Notes: a model not told the origin generated them from the sequence alone. A stretch of DNA of 64,000 bases from an uncultured Ferrimonas sp. (GCF_947489035.1 NZ_CANLCI010000016.1:33624-97623); one strand, 5' to 3'; shown: positions 35,021 through 43,228, counted from the stretch's first letter. A program made the numbers and translations.

Positions 35021-35719
35021 TTACAGGGCGAAAGACAACCCCACGGTAACAACGGATTCGTTGTCAGCGCTTAAGCCTTCAGCTTCCATCTCTTTGTCGA
35101 TGTCGCTGCCCGCAATGTGGTAGGCGTAACCCAGATTAAAGGCCAGGTTATCGTTAATGGCGTAGCTGGCGGCAGCGCCCACGCTGGTGTGGTTGTAACC
35201 GTCGTTGTCTTCGGTGGCGTAACCAAAGTCAAAACCAGCAACCACGAAGGCTTCCAGCGCCAGTTGTTCGTTGATCTGGTAAGGGGCAGTCAGGCCCAGC
35301 TCAACAAAGCTGCCTTCGGCTTCGGTGCTGTAAACCGCATCCAAAGACGGCACCAACAGATCGCACCCTTCGTAAGCCACACCGAAAGCGAATTCGTTGT
35401 CGTCTTCGTTGTCTTCAAACATCTCTAAACGGGTGTAAGCGGCGGCCATCGCGAAATCGCCCGCGTTGAAACCGTACTCAACAGTGATGGCCAGCTCGTC
35501 GTAATCGGCTTTCTCGTCGGAGTAGCCGTAATCAACCGCAACCGCAACGCCGTTTTCAAAACCTGCGGCAACACCAGCCCACGTAATGCCTGCGCCATCT
35601 AAGCTAGTACGACCTTCACCGGTGTGGTTGTTGTCGTAACTTACGTAACCTTCGATGTCAGCCGCTTGAACGCCTGCGCTGGCCATTACCGCCACTGCTA
35701 CTAATGCCAATTTCTTCAT
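35021..35719 (-). CDS. Outer-membrane beta-barrel (porin-like) protein
   Basis: 232 residues with a Sec signal (MKKLALVAVAVMASAGVQA, cleavage before Ala20-Asp). The mature protein is a chain of amphipathic strands ending in VTVGLSFAL, rich in Asp and Glu, compatible with a 10-12-stranded outer-membrane barrel. Start ATG 35719 (or the adjacent 35722) is chosen to begin at the signal peptide. Substrate unknown. Two CRP-like sites about 70 and 120 bases upstream suggest cAMP control, as seen for many porins. Confidence 0.75.
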   Translation of the reverse strand: MKKLALVAVAVMASAGVQAADIEGYVSYDNNHTGEGRTSLDGAGITWAGVAAGFENGVAVAVDYGYSDEKADYDELAITVEYGFNAGDFAMAAAYTRLEMFEDNEDDNEFAFGVAYEGCDLLVPSLDAVYSTEAEGSFVELGLTAPYQINEQLALEAFVVAGFDFGYATEDNDGYNHTSVGAAASYAINDNLAFNLGYAYHIAGSDIDKEMEAEGLSADNESVVTVGLSFAL

Positions 35720-35787
35720 CATCACTACCCACAATTTATTGATGTATTTGTAATGCGAGTCATTATCGTTATCAGCCAAACTCAGGC

Positions 35788-35803
35788 TGTGAGCTACGTC
35801 TCA
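35788..35803. promoter_or_regulatory. CRP-like site, proximal
   Basis: TGTGAGCTACGTCTCA matches TGTGA-N6-TCACA in 9 of 10 conserved bases. It is 69 bases upstream of the beta-barrel start on the minus strand. Consensus-based. Confidence 0.45.
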
Positions 35804-35838
35804 GTTCAAGGTTGATCGCTGTTAATTCGCACTATCTC

Positions 35839-35854
35839 TGTGAACAAAACCACA
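35839..35854. promoter_or_regulatory. CRP-like site, distal
   Basis: TGTGAACAAAACCACA matches the CRP consensus in 9 of 10 conserved bases, centred 51 bases from the proximal site. Confidence 0.45.
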
Positions 35855-36237
35855 CAAGTGCTCACATTTGCGGCGCCAGTTGCAACATCTGTGCAGCATC
35901 TTTCCCAAAAACAGCCAAACATGCGGTTGTGACTGCGATTATTGCCCGTGCCGCTTGGCGTAAATAACAACAGCGACGATGAAAATAACGCCCGCAGCGC
36001 GAGAGCAACATTACCCATTGCCAATGGACTGCATGCAACAACATCGCACCGCAACCGTGGCGGCTGATCGCGCCTACTTTTAAAGTGAAAGGCCACCAAT
36101 CCATGGCCACAACCGCAAGCCACGGCCACAGATAACGCCACCTTAATTGCGATCCGATTACCTCAATCCCTTGTTTTCGTTTGAGCCAACCCCCAATTAG
36201 GGTTACAACTTAGCCAACGCTATTGCCCAACCACATT
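35855..36237. other. Non-coding stretch upstream of gor
   Basis: About 380 bases with no supported gene. A 111-codon minus-strand frame here shows neither a ribosome site nor a recognisable domain. The region should contain the gor promoter. Confidence 0.4.
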
Positions 36238-36250
36238 GAAGGAATCCGTC

Positions 36251-37606
36251 ATGGCACAACAGTTTGACTACATCGTATTAGGCGCAGGTTCAGGCGGCAT
36301 CGCCTCTGCCAACCGTGCCGCCATGCGCGGCGCCAAGGTACTGCTGATCGAAGCGCAACACCTTGGTGGCACCTGCGTTAACGTTGGCTGTGTGCCAAAG
36401 AAAGTGATGTGGTTTGGGGCGCAGGTTGCAGAAGCGATCAACCTCTACAGCAAAGATTACGGCTTTGACGTTGAGCTGAAACAGTTCAACTGGAGCAAAC
36501 TGGTTGAATCCCGCGAAGCCTACATCGAACGTATTCATGGCGGTTACAACCGTGGCCTCGACGCCAACGGCGTTACCTTGGCGCGGGGTTACGGCAAGTT
36601 TGTGGATAAAAACACCGTGGAAGTGAATGGCCAGCACTACAGCGCGCCCAACATCCTAATTGCCACCGGCGGCCGCCCAACCATTCCGAACATCCCCGGC
36701 GCCGAGCACGGCATCGATTCCAACGGCTTCTTTGCCCTAACCGAACAACCCAAGCGCGTGGCAGTCGTGGGCGCCGGTTACATCGCGGTGGAACTGGCGG
36801 GCGTACTGCATTCGCTGGGCAGCGAAACCCACCTGCTGGTGCGCAAACACGCGCCACTGCGTAGCTTCGATCCGCTGATTGTCGACACCTTAGTGGAGCT
36901 GATGGCGCAAGAGGGGCCAACCCTGCACACCCAATCCACCCCAGAATCCGTGGTGAAAAACGCCGATGGCAGCCTGACCTTGCAGTTAGAAAACGGCAAA
37001 TCCGTAGAAGTGGATTGCCTGATCTGGGCCATTGGCCGTGAACCCGCCACCGACGGCATCAACATCGACGCCGCTGGCGTACAGGTCAACAGCCGTGGCT
37101 TTATCCCTGTGGATGAATACCAAAACACCAACGTCAGCGGGATCTACACCGTGGGCGACATCATGGAAGGCGGCATCGAGCTGACCCCAGTAGCAGTAAA
37201 AGCCGGTCGCGCCCTGTCCGAACGCCTGTTCGGCGGCCAACCGAACGCCAAGATGGATTACTCGCTGGTGCCAACCGTGGTGTTTAGCCACCCTACCATC
37301 GGCACCATCGGCTTAACCGAGCCCCAAGCCCGCGAGCAATACGGCGACGACAACATCACCGTTTACACCTCTGGCTTTGCCGCCATGTACACCGCCGTTA
37401 CCGCCCACCGCCAGCAAACCCAAATGAAGCTGGTGTGCGCAGGCCCAGAGCAAAAAGTGGTTGGCCTGCACGGCATCGGCCTCGGCATGGACGAGATCCT
37501 GCAAGGCTTCGCCGTCGCCATCAAAATGGGCGCCACCAAAGCCGACTTTGACGCCACCGTGGCACTGCACCCAACCAGCGCCGAAGAGTTTGTGACCATG
37601 CGCTAA
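36251..37606 (+). CDS. gor: Glutathione-disulfide reductase
   Basis: FAD- and NADPH-dependent enzyme (451 residues, E. coli 450) that reduces glutathione disulfide. The FAD-binding GAGSGG (11-16), redox disulfide [13 protein letters not shown] (Cys42/Cys47), NADPH-binding [11 protein letters not shown] and the C-terminal dimer-interface [13 protein letters not shown] with the catalytic His are all present. Start ATG 36251 has GAAGGAA seven bases upstream. A terminator follows. Confidence 0.95.
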   Translation: MAQQFDYIVLGAGSGGIASANRAAMRGAKVLLIEAQHLGGTCVNVGCVPKKVMWFGAQVAEAINLYSKDYGFDVELKQFNWSKLVESREAYIERIHGGYNRGLDANGVTLARGYGKFVDKNTVEVNGQHYSAPNILIATGGRPTIPNIPGAEHGIDSNGFFALTEQPKRVAVVGAGYIAVELAGVLHSLGSETHLLVRKHAPLRSFDPLIVDTLVELMAQEGPTLHTQSTPESVVKNADGSLTLQLENGKSVEVDCLIWAIGREPATDGINIDAAGVQVNSRGFIPVDEYQNTNVSGIYTVGDIMEGGIELTPVAVKAGRALSERLFGGQPNAKMDYSLVPTVVFSHPTIGTIGLTEPQAREQYGDDNITVYTSGFAAMYTAVTAHRQQTQMKLVCAGPEQKVVGLHGIGLGMDEILQGFAVAIKMGATKADFDATVALHPTSAEEFVTMR

Positions 37607-37623
37607 TGGGTGGTTCGTTAACG

Positions 37624-37652
37624 AAAAAAGCCCGCTGAATGCGGGCTTTTTT
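37624..37652 (+). terminator. Terminator after gor
   Basis: AAAAAAGCCCGC / GCGGGCTTTTTT with a five-base loop. Confidence 0.9.
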
Positions 37653-37782
37653 GATCTGGGGGCTTGTGGCTAGCACACTAGCGAAGGCTTATGTAGCATA
37701 TGTAATAGCGCAGAACTGATCTTTGGGTTCCCAAAGGCCGCTGCTATCATCGTCTGTCAATCGTAGGGAGATTTAAAAAACA

Positions 37783-38334
37783 GTGAAATTGGACGAGGTA
37801 ATGCACTGGAAGCCGTTCAAACCGGCGAATGGTGGAGAGTCGGTAGACCTGTCCTACGCCAATGCTCATCGAGTCACCTATGTTCACAATGAACCTGGTA
37901 AAGATCCGATCACGTATGAGTTCTATGTCACCTACTCATGCCATGTTTTTGCTAAGGATTATCCTGAGCTGACAGAGCAAGAGCGCGCCGACCTGATTTA
38001 TCACGCACCGAAGGAGTCTCGGCCGTTCTGCTACCGCAGGCATGTGCTCGCAAGGCAATACTTGCGTGCAATCATCGAAAATCTCGGAGCGGAGGGAAGT
38101 ATTGTTCAGCATGCCGGACATGGTGGCTATGCGACAGCTGAGGTCGTTACTGAGGATAATAAAAAGCTGTATTACTTCGTGCCATTTAAGGTCTTCAAGG
38201 AACGAAAAAAGCTGCGGCTACATGTGGTCAGTGCGTACCCGCTGACTGATCGGCCCAATGGGAAGAGAGTGAAGTTTTTCACAATAGCGTGGAACCTGTT
38301 ACGGAATCGTCCCATGCCTCGGCCACCTAGGTAG
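37783..38334 (+). CDS. Orphan protein, resembles 'stationary phase growth adaptation' type
   Basis: Up to 183 residues from GTG 37783 (GGGAG 12 bases upstream), or 177 from ATG 37801. No signal peptide. Segments YEFYVTYSCHVFAKD, RPFCYRRHVLARQYLRAIIENL, LYYFVPFKV and LRLHVVSAYPLTD recall proteins sometimes annotated as stationary phase growth adaptation proteins; this is from memory of a pattern and unproven. The C-terminus is very basic (KRVKFF...RPMPRPPR). Codon use differs from the GC-rich neighbours. It lies alone between two terminators, next to the repeat array, so it looks like accessory DNA. Confidence 0.7.
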   Translation: MKLDEVMHWKPFKPANGGESVDLSYANAHRVTYVHNEPGKDPITYEFYVTYSCHVFAKDYPELTEQERADLIYHAPKESRPFCYRRHVLARQYLRAIIENLGAEGSIVQHAGHGGYATAEVVTEDNKKLYYFVPFKVFKERKKLRLHVVSAYPLTDRPNGKRVKFFTIAWNLLRNRPMPRPPR

Positions 38335-38349
38335 GCTCCAGATGTAACA

Positions 38350-38369
38350 AAGCCCGCTTAAGCGGGCTT
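38350..38369 (+). terminator. Terminator after the orphan gene
   Basis: AAGCCCGC TTAA GCGGGCTT, 16 bases after the stop. Confidence 0.75.
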
Positions 38370-38371
38370 CG

Positions 38372-38392
38372 CCAGAAAGCTTAGCTTTCTGG
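38372..38392. repeat. Perfect 9-bp inverted repeat (hairpin)
   Basis: CCAGAAAGC TTA GCTTTCTGG directly follows the preceding terminator; there is no T run, so its purpose is unclear. Confidence 0.7.
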
Positions 38393-38502
38393 TATTCAGA
38401 ACGTCTTTACCGGGCTTGGCCTCGACCACATGGGTAACGGGATGTCTGGCTGAGCCAGTCTGCTGCATCCTGCTAAAGATAACTCCTCTAGCTGGCTTCA
38501 TT

Positions 38503-38534
38503 ATGGGTTGACGTGCCTAAACATGTCAACCCAT
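38503..38534. repeat. 13-bp inverted repeat (hairpin) upstream of the repeat array
   Basis: ATGGGTTGACGTG and CATGTCAACCCAT pair with one mismatch around a six-base loop. It does not look like a terminator. Confidence 0.65.
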
Positions 38535-38595
38535 GTGTTGTAGTGGTCAACAAATGCCGGTCACAGTTTTAAGCCAATTCTCAGCAGCTACGGTT

Positions 38596-38913
38596 GCTTA
38601 CAGGACAGCTACCTTATCAACAGCGGTCTACACCAACCCTGCGCCCTTTCGCCACATTCACAGCGTGGAGCGGTGTGCTGCACAATGAGGTAGAGCAACA
38701 GGATGTTGCGAATGCATCGCTAAGCCATGGATGGCGCATCGATGCAGGGTCGAATGGCGCAGTACAGAAGCGAAAGTAACGCTGTGCTAAGGCTGTGGGA
38801 TTCCAAAGGGAGCATCCCCCCCTTTTTCTACGAGCTAGTGTGCCGTCGCCACCGCGACATTACCCCAGTGCAATCACCGCCAATACCCCCTGCGGCCGAC
38901 CGTCAGGACGCCT
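38596..38913. repeat. Tandem repeat unit, copy 1 (318 bp)
   Basis: First of three imperfect head-to-tail copies, each opening with GCTTA(A)CAGGACAGC or a close variant and sharing a block around GGTAGAGCAACAGGATGTTG and GGGATTCCAAAGGGAG. Short frames run through the repeats in different phases without ribosome sites. It ends with a variable tail containing a C7T5 run. Confidence 0.85.
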
Positions 38914-39172
38914 GCTTAACTGGACAGCCACCTTATCAACAGCGGTCTACACCAACCCTGCGCTCTTCGCCGCATTCACAGCGTTGAGCGGTGTACTGCA
39001 CAATGAGGTAGAGCAACAGGATGTTGCGAATGCATCGCTAAGCCATGGATGGCGCATCGATGCAGTGCCGAATGGCGCAGTACAAGGAGCGAAAGTAACG
39101 CTGTGCTAAGGCAGTGGGATTCCAAAGGGAGAATCCCTTTGGGTGCCGTCGCCACCGCTACATAGCCCCAGT
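38914..39172. repeat. Tandem repeat unit, copy 2 (259 bp)
   Basis: Same core as copy 1, but the tail after GGGATTCCAAAGGGA is about 60 bases shorter. Here the core ends in a hairpin, CCAAAGGG AGAAT CCCTTTGG. Confidence 0.85.
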
Positions 39173-39480
39173 GCTTAACAGGACAGCCACCATATCAACA
39201 GCGGTCTACACCAACCCTGCGCTCTTCGCCGCATTCACAGCGTGGAGCGGTGTGCTGCACAATGAGGTAGAGCAACAGGATGTTGCGAATGCATCGCTAA
39301 GCCATGGATGCAGGGCCGAATGGCGCAGTGCAAGGAGCGAAAGTAACGCTGTGCTAAGGCTGTGGGATTCCAAAGGGAGAATCCCCCCCCCTTTTTTCTA
39401 CGAGCTAGTGTGCCGTCGCCACCGCGACATAGCCCCAGTGCAATCACCGCCAATCCCCCCCTGCGGCCGACCGTCAGGAT
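39173..39480. repeat. Tandem repeat unit, copy 3 (about 308 bp)
   Basis: Same core, lacking about 14 bases after the CTAAGCCATGGATG block. It has the long tail of copy 1 with an expanded C9T6 run near 39385-39400. The tail ends CGACCGTCAGGA like copy 1. Confidence 0.85.
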
Positions 39481-39538
39481 AAATACCGAGCTACGATAAA
39501 CCGCTGTCGGTGTGGCCGCCGTTATCAGGCCAGCCGCC

Positions 39539-39940
39539 TTAATGACGCTGCAGCAGATCCCACTTGTTGCCGTATAAGTCTTGGAACACGACCACGGTGC
39601 CGTACGTTTCCTCCCGTGGGGCTTCATTGAAGATCACCCCGTTGGCTTGCATCTGCTGGTAATCGCGCCAAAAGTCGTTGGTGTGCAGAAACAGAAACAC
39701 GCGGCCGCCGGTTTGATTGCCAATGGCGGCGTGCTGCTGGCTGTTGCTGGCTTGCGCCAATAACAGATTGGTGCCAATGGCGTTGGGCGGGGCGATCTGC
39801 ACCCAGCGTTTGCCGCCGCCTAGGTCGGTGTCTTCCACCAGCTCAAATCGCAATTTTTGGGTGTAAAATTCGATGGCGTCATCGTAGTTTTCAACCACCA
39901 AGGCAAGGCAGCCGATCTGCTGTTGAATGGGCTTGGTCAT
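39539..39940 (-). CDS. VOC-family (glyoxalase/bleomycin-resistance fold) protein
   Basis: 133 residues of the vicinal-oxygen-chelate fold: IGCLALVVENYDDAIEFYTQKLRFELVED opens the first beta-alpha-beta-beta-beta module, and RVFLFLHTNDFWRDYQQMQANGV with TVVVFQDLYGNKWDLLQ closes the second. Metal-ligand positions are partly conserved. The substrate is unknown. Start ATG 39940 has AGGAA eight bases upstream; an upstream extension to 40120 is low-complexity and overlaps the relic gene. Confidence 0.85.
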   Translation of the reverse strand: MTKPIQQQIGCLALVVENYDDAIEFYTQKLRFELVEDTDLGGGKRWVQIAPPNAIGTNLLLAQASNSQQHAAIGNQTGGRVFLFLHTNDFWRDYQQMQANGVIFNEAPREETYGTVVVFQDLYGNKWDLLQRH

Positions 39941-40027
39941 GATTGGGTTCCTCAATAAACGTGGTGCGATGTTAACGCGGCGGCCACGGGCACGACATCT
40001 TGCGGCAAGAGCCACACTGGCGCAATA

Positions 40028-40502
40028 ACCACTGGCATTAACACACACTGAGGTGGATCCGATGCAAAGCACCGAGCAGCTCTGACAGCAGCGGCTTGAT
40101 CCACAGGTGTTGCAGTACAAGCAGCGGCTGGAGCAGGCGGATCACATTGTGTTTATCTTCCCGATCTGGTGGGAGCTGATGCCAGCACTGACCAAGGGCT
40201 TTATTGATAAGCTGATCTTCCCCGGCATCGCCTATCGCTACCACGATAAGGGCAGCCGCATGTTCAGCACCTTAGACAAGCTGAAGGGGGTAACGCTGAT
40301 CACCACCATGAATACCCCTTCGTTGGCGTATCGGCTGCTGTTTGGTAACGCCATTAGCAAGGCGCTGCTGATGGGCACCTTCTGGAAAATTGGCATTAAA
40401 CAGCGTAAGTGGATCAATTTAAGTTCGGTCAAATCCACTTCACCCACTCAGCGCCAGCGCTGGCTGGATAAGCTGCATCAACGCTTTGCTGAGTTAAGCT
40501 AA
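40028..40502 (+). pseudogene. Relic of an NAD(P)H:quinone oxidoreductase (flavodoxin-2 fold)
   Basis: The 3' part (131 residues from 40107) encodes a good match to the middle and end of MdaB/KefF-type flavoproteins: ADHIVFIFPIWWELMPALTKGFIDK and a K-L-K-G-V-T-L strand. Homology-like coding continues upstream in the same frame (PLALTHTEVDPMQSTEQL then QQRLDPQVLQYKQR) but is interrupted by TGA at 40083-40085 and by TAA just before 40029. The N-terminal FMN-phosphate loop is missing altogether. The gene is therefore truncated and nonsense-containing. Confidence 0.75.
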
Positions 40503-40545
40503 GCCGCAAACTGGGCCGCATGGCGTGGGTTACCCCACCGCCAGT

Positions 40546-41130
40546 TTAACGGACTTGCGCCATGATCAACGCAGTGGCGCTTTGAGCCAGTTGCTCTAGC
40601 ACGGCGGCGCTGGGCACTGGCATGCCAATCAACACTTGCGAGCGCGGCGCTAACAGCATGCCGCAGAACAGATCCACCATCATATTGGCGTCCGCCAGCC
40701 GCAAGCGTTGGTCAAAAAAGGCCGTTAACTGCTGCCCCACTTCATCATTGCCCTGTTCGTTAAAGCTGGCGATAAGCTCTGGCGCCTTGCCGTGCTCGGC
40801 CACCAGCAAGCGGTACGTTGCCAGATGTTCGTTGCTTAGGTGGGCGCGGATGAAGTGGCGCGCAAACCCCAGCAACGCGGCTTGGTTGTCGGGCTCCTCT
40901 AGGTGCACAAGGAAGCTGAACTCTTCGCTTTCGCCCATTTTTGCCAAGGTGGCGGCAAACAGTGCCAGCTTCGAGGGGTAATAGCGGTACACCGTTTGTT
41001 TGGTTACCGCCGCTAAGCGGGCGATCGCATCCATGCTTGCCGACAGATAGCCCTGAGACAAAAACGTGTGTTCTGCGGCAGTTAGAATGGCGTGGCGCTT
41101 TTCTGCCCGCTTCTGCTCCATTTTACTCAT
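40546..41130 (-). CDS. TetR-family repressor, probable regulator of the EamA transporter
   Basis: 194 residues. The helix-turn-helix occupies about residues 8-55 (AILTAAEHTFLSQGYLSASMDAIARLAAVTKQTVYRYYPSKLALFAATL); the rest is a ligand-binding domain of the AefR/TetR_C type (VDLFCGMLLAPRSQVL near the end). It is divergent from an EamA transporter gene with a clear palindromic operator in between, so it most likely represses both. Start ATG 41130 is preceded by a weak ribosome site; TTG 41133 is the alternative. Confidence 0.88.
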   Translation of the reverse strand: MSKMEQKRAEKRHAILTAAEHTFLSQGYLSASMDAIARLAAVTKQTVYRYYPSKLALFAATLAKMGESEEFSFLVHLEEPDNQAALLGFARHFIRAHLSNEHLATYRLLVAEHGKAPELIASFNEQGNDEVGQQLTAFFDQRLRLADANMMVDLFCGMLLAPRSQVLIGMPVPSAAVLEQLAQSATALIMAQVR

Positions 41131-41184
41131 CAATGCTTTCCCTCAATGCTCCAGATAATAATCACACCCAATAGTATGACTTTG

Positions 41185-41229
41185 TTGACAAGCTGGCAAT
41201 CGAGATCAATCATACTACCAAGTATGATT
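41185..41229 (+). promoter_or_regulatory. Promoter with overlapping TetR-type operator
   Basis: A perfect -35 TTGACA (41185-41190) is followed after 17 bases by AATCAT (41208-41213). The -10 lies within a perfect inverted repeat AATCATACT ACCA AGTATGATT (41208-41229). A third half-site AGTATGA is at 41173-41179. The arrangement is typical for repression of the transporter. Confidence 0.65.
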
Positions 41230-41248
41230 TTTTGAGGGGGTACTTATC

Positions 41249-42130
41249 ATGAACCCAAGTTTGACCACCAAATGGGGCGCCAGCCCCCGTACTACCGGCA
41301 TCGCCATCGCCTTTTTAGGGGCGGTTCTGATGAGTTTCGATCCCATCTTTATTCGTTTTTCTGGCGTCAGTGGCGTTGATACCGCCTTCCTGTTTGGCCT
41401 GTTTACGGCACTATCAATGGCGTGGTTTGTGCAACGCCAAGATCCCAACGGGCTGCTTGGGGCGCTGCGCCACGGTGGCTTGCCGCTGCTGCTGTCGGGG
41501 CTGTTGATGCTTGGCAGCGCCTCGTCGTTGGTGCTTAGCATCAAGCTGACTTCCGTGGCCAACACCTTTGTGATCTTAAGTGCTTCCCCTGCCATTGCGG
41601 CGCTGTTCAGCTGGTTGCTGTTGCGGGAAGTTACGTCACGGCAAACGTGGGTGGCGATAGGCGCAGTGATGATTGGCATCGGCATTGTGGTTTCCGGCGC
41701 GTACCAAAGCGGTTATTGGCTGGGGGATCTGTTGGCACTGGTGGCGGTTACTTGCATATCGTTGCTGCAAACCTTGATGCGTAAGTTTCCTGAGATCAGC
41801 CGCATGGCCAGCGTGGGCTTAGGTGGCGCCCTGCTGGCGCTGGTGATGTTGATCTTTGCTGAGCCCGCCAGCTACTCGCTGCACACCTGGTTGGTGATGG
41901 CCGCGATGGGGCTATTCAGTGCGCCTTTTGGTCGCGTTTTATCTCAGGTTGCCACCCGTTACATTACCGCACCAGAAGTGGGGATGATCCTGATCGTCGA
42001 AACCGTATTCGCGCCGCTGTGGGCCTTTGGCTTCTTTGGCGAAGTGCCCGCCAACAGCAGCTTTCTTGGCGGTGCCATCATATTACTCACTCTGATTTGG
42101 TACACCAAAGCCAGCAACCAAGCCCAATAG
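41249..42130 (+). CDS. EamA/DMT-family inner-membrane transporter
   Basis: 293 residues, ten predicted membrane helices in two EamA repeats (first about 17-148, second about 158-288). Landmarks are the first-repeat end ANTFVILSASPAIAALFSWLLLREV and the second-repeat end APEVGMILIVETVFAPLWAFGFFGEVP, both with the conserved P and E-x-x-x-x-x-P patterns. Such proteins export amino acids or metabolites. ATG 41249 has GAGGGGG eight bases upstream. Probably controlled by the divergent TetR regulator. The substrate is unknown. Confidence 0.9.
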   Translation: MNPSLTTKWGASPRTTGIAIAFLGAVLMSFDPIFIRFSGVSGVDTAFLFGLFTALSMAWFVQRQDPNGLLGALRHGGLPLLLSGLLMLGSASSLVLSIKLTSVANTFVILSASPAIAALFSWLLLREVTSRQTWVAIGAVMIGIGIVVSGAYQSGYWLGDLLALVAVTCISLLQTLMRKFPEISRMASVGLGGALLALVMLIFAEPASYSLHTWLVMAAMGLFSAPFGRVLSQVATRYITAPEVGMILIVETVFAPLWAFGFFGEVPANSSFLGGAIILLTLIWYTKASNQAQ

Positions 42131-42140
42131 GAGCCTGCCC

Positions 42141-42300
42141 ATGCAACCCACTTTGCCGTTTATCGGCCAGATTGAAACGCCGTATCAGCGCATTGAGCAC
42201 TGCCCCACTGCACAGTCATCAGGGCTTGGCAGTGGCAGTGTTATTGGCGCTCATGCCTTTGTTGCTGCTTCAACAACGCAATCGTTTTGATTTGAAATAA
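42141..42300 (+). pseudogene. Deletion scar: gene start fused to the end of a membrane-protein gene
   Basis: ATG 42141 with AGGAG seven bases upstream opens a 49-codon frame. It starts MQPTLPFIGQIETPYQRIEH, like the N-terminus of TsaA/TrmO-type proteins (recollection-based), but loses all resemblance after about 22 residues. From about 42217 a different frame encodes a membrane helix and basic tail (GLAVAVLLALMPLLLLQQRNRF) that looks like the C-terminus of a transporter, ending at 42300. The simplest reading is that a deletion joined the 5' end of one gene to the 3' end of another near 42205-42217. Confidence 0.5.
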
Positions 42301-42371
42301 CGAAGCAACGGCTTCGACTGTACTTTCTTGGCCAATTCTGGTGTTGTTAACCCCCAACCAAGGAGAGTCCA

Positions 42372-43025
42372 ATGAGTCCATTTCAACGCCTGAAAGCCCG
42401 CCAGCGGCAGGAACGGCATCACTACCATGATTCCATCGGGCTAAGGGTACACCGAGCGTTGAGTTGGCTAGAGCAAGCGGAGCAAAGTCGCGATGACGAT
42501 GCCCGCTTTCTGTTTTTGTGGATCGCCTTTAACAGCGCCTACGCACAAGAGCAGGAGCAAGATCACCGCTTGGCGGAGCGCAATTTGTATCAGCAATTTC
42601 TGCAAAAGCTGGTGGATCTGGACGATCACCACCGCCTTGCCGACGTGGTGTGGCAGCATTACGCCAGCGCCATTCGCTGCATCTTGGATAACCAATTTAT
42701 CTTGCCGGAATACTGGCAGTTTCAACGCGGTGAGATTGATGAGCCGCAGTGGAAATGCGCCCTGAACAGTGCCAAAGCCGCCGCCAACCGTGCCCTTGCC
42801 AGTAACGACACCGCCAAGGTGCTTGCGATTGTGTTTCAACGGCTTTACACCCTGCGAAATCAAATGATCCACGGCGGTGCCACCTACGGCAGCAGCGCCA
42901 ATCGTGCCCAGTTAGCGGATTGCACTGCGGTTTTGACGCAGTTGGTGCCGCTGATCATCGAACTGATGATGGATAACCACAACGCGCTGTGGGGCGATGC
43001 CATCTACCCATTGGTGCCAGCCTAA
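42372..43025 (+). CDS. HEPN-like protein of unknown function
   Basis: 217 residues, all-helical in appearance, with no signal or membrane segment. ARFLFLWIAFNSAYA near residues 44-58 and LYTLRNQMIHGGATYGS near 159-175 resemble the two core helices of HEPN domains. The R-N-x-x-x-H signature (often RNase active site) is present in the second. ATG 42372 follows AAGGAGAG at a good distance. It stands alone, without a recognisable MNT antitoxin partner beside it. The RNase or toxin role is inference. Confidence 0.8.
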   Translation: MSPFQRLKARQRQERHHYHDSIGLRVHRALSWLEQAEQSRDDDARFLFLWIAFNSAYAQEQEQDHRLAERNLYQQFLQKLVDLDDHHRLADVVWQHYASAIRCILDNQFILPEYWQFQRGEIDEPQWKCALNSAKAAANRALASNDTAKVLAIVFQRLYTLRNQMIHGGATYGSSANRAQLADCTAVLTQLVPLIIELMMDNHNALWGDAIYPLVPA

Positions 43026-43228
43026 GCCCACTATTGATGGCGCTTATCCATCAATAGTGCAGCGCCAACCACAGTGCTCAATACAGCACAAAACACCAGC
43101 AACAGCTAACCCCGAAGGTCGCTGACGCAACCAAGCAGCAAGCCAACAACACTTAAGTTAATCAAATGGCCACAACACCGACGAACGCTCTGATTAGAGC
43201 AATTGTACTTGGTGTGTGGATCACTACT

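Noticed and set aside
35806..36141. 111-codon minus-strand frame in the gor upstream region
   Set aside because: No ribosome binding site, Cys-rich random-looking translation, and it overlaps the candidate distal CRP-like site.
38596..39480. CRISPR array or integron attC array
   Set aside because: Units are 260-318 bp and nearly identical throughout, without short repeats and unique spacers. No attC-like core sites or integrase are present.
39539..40120. Extended N-terminus of the VOC gene
   Set aside because: The additional 60 residues are low-complexity and lie over the relic gene; ATG 39940 has a ribosome site and begins at the conserved fold.
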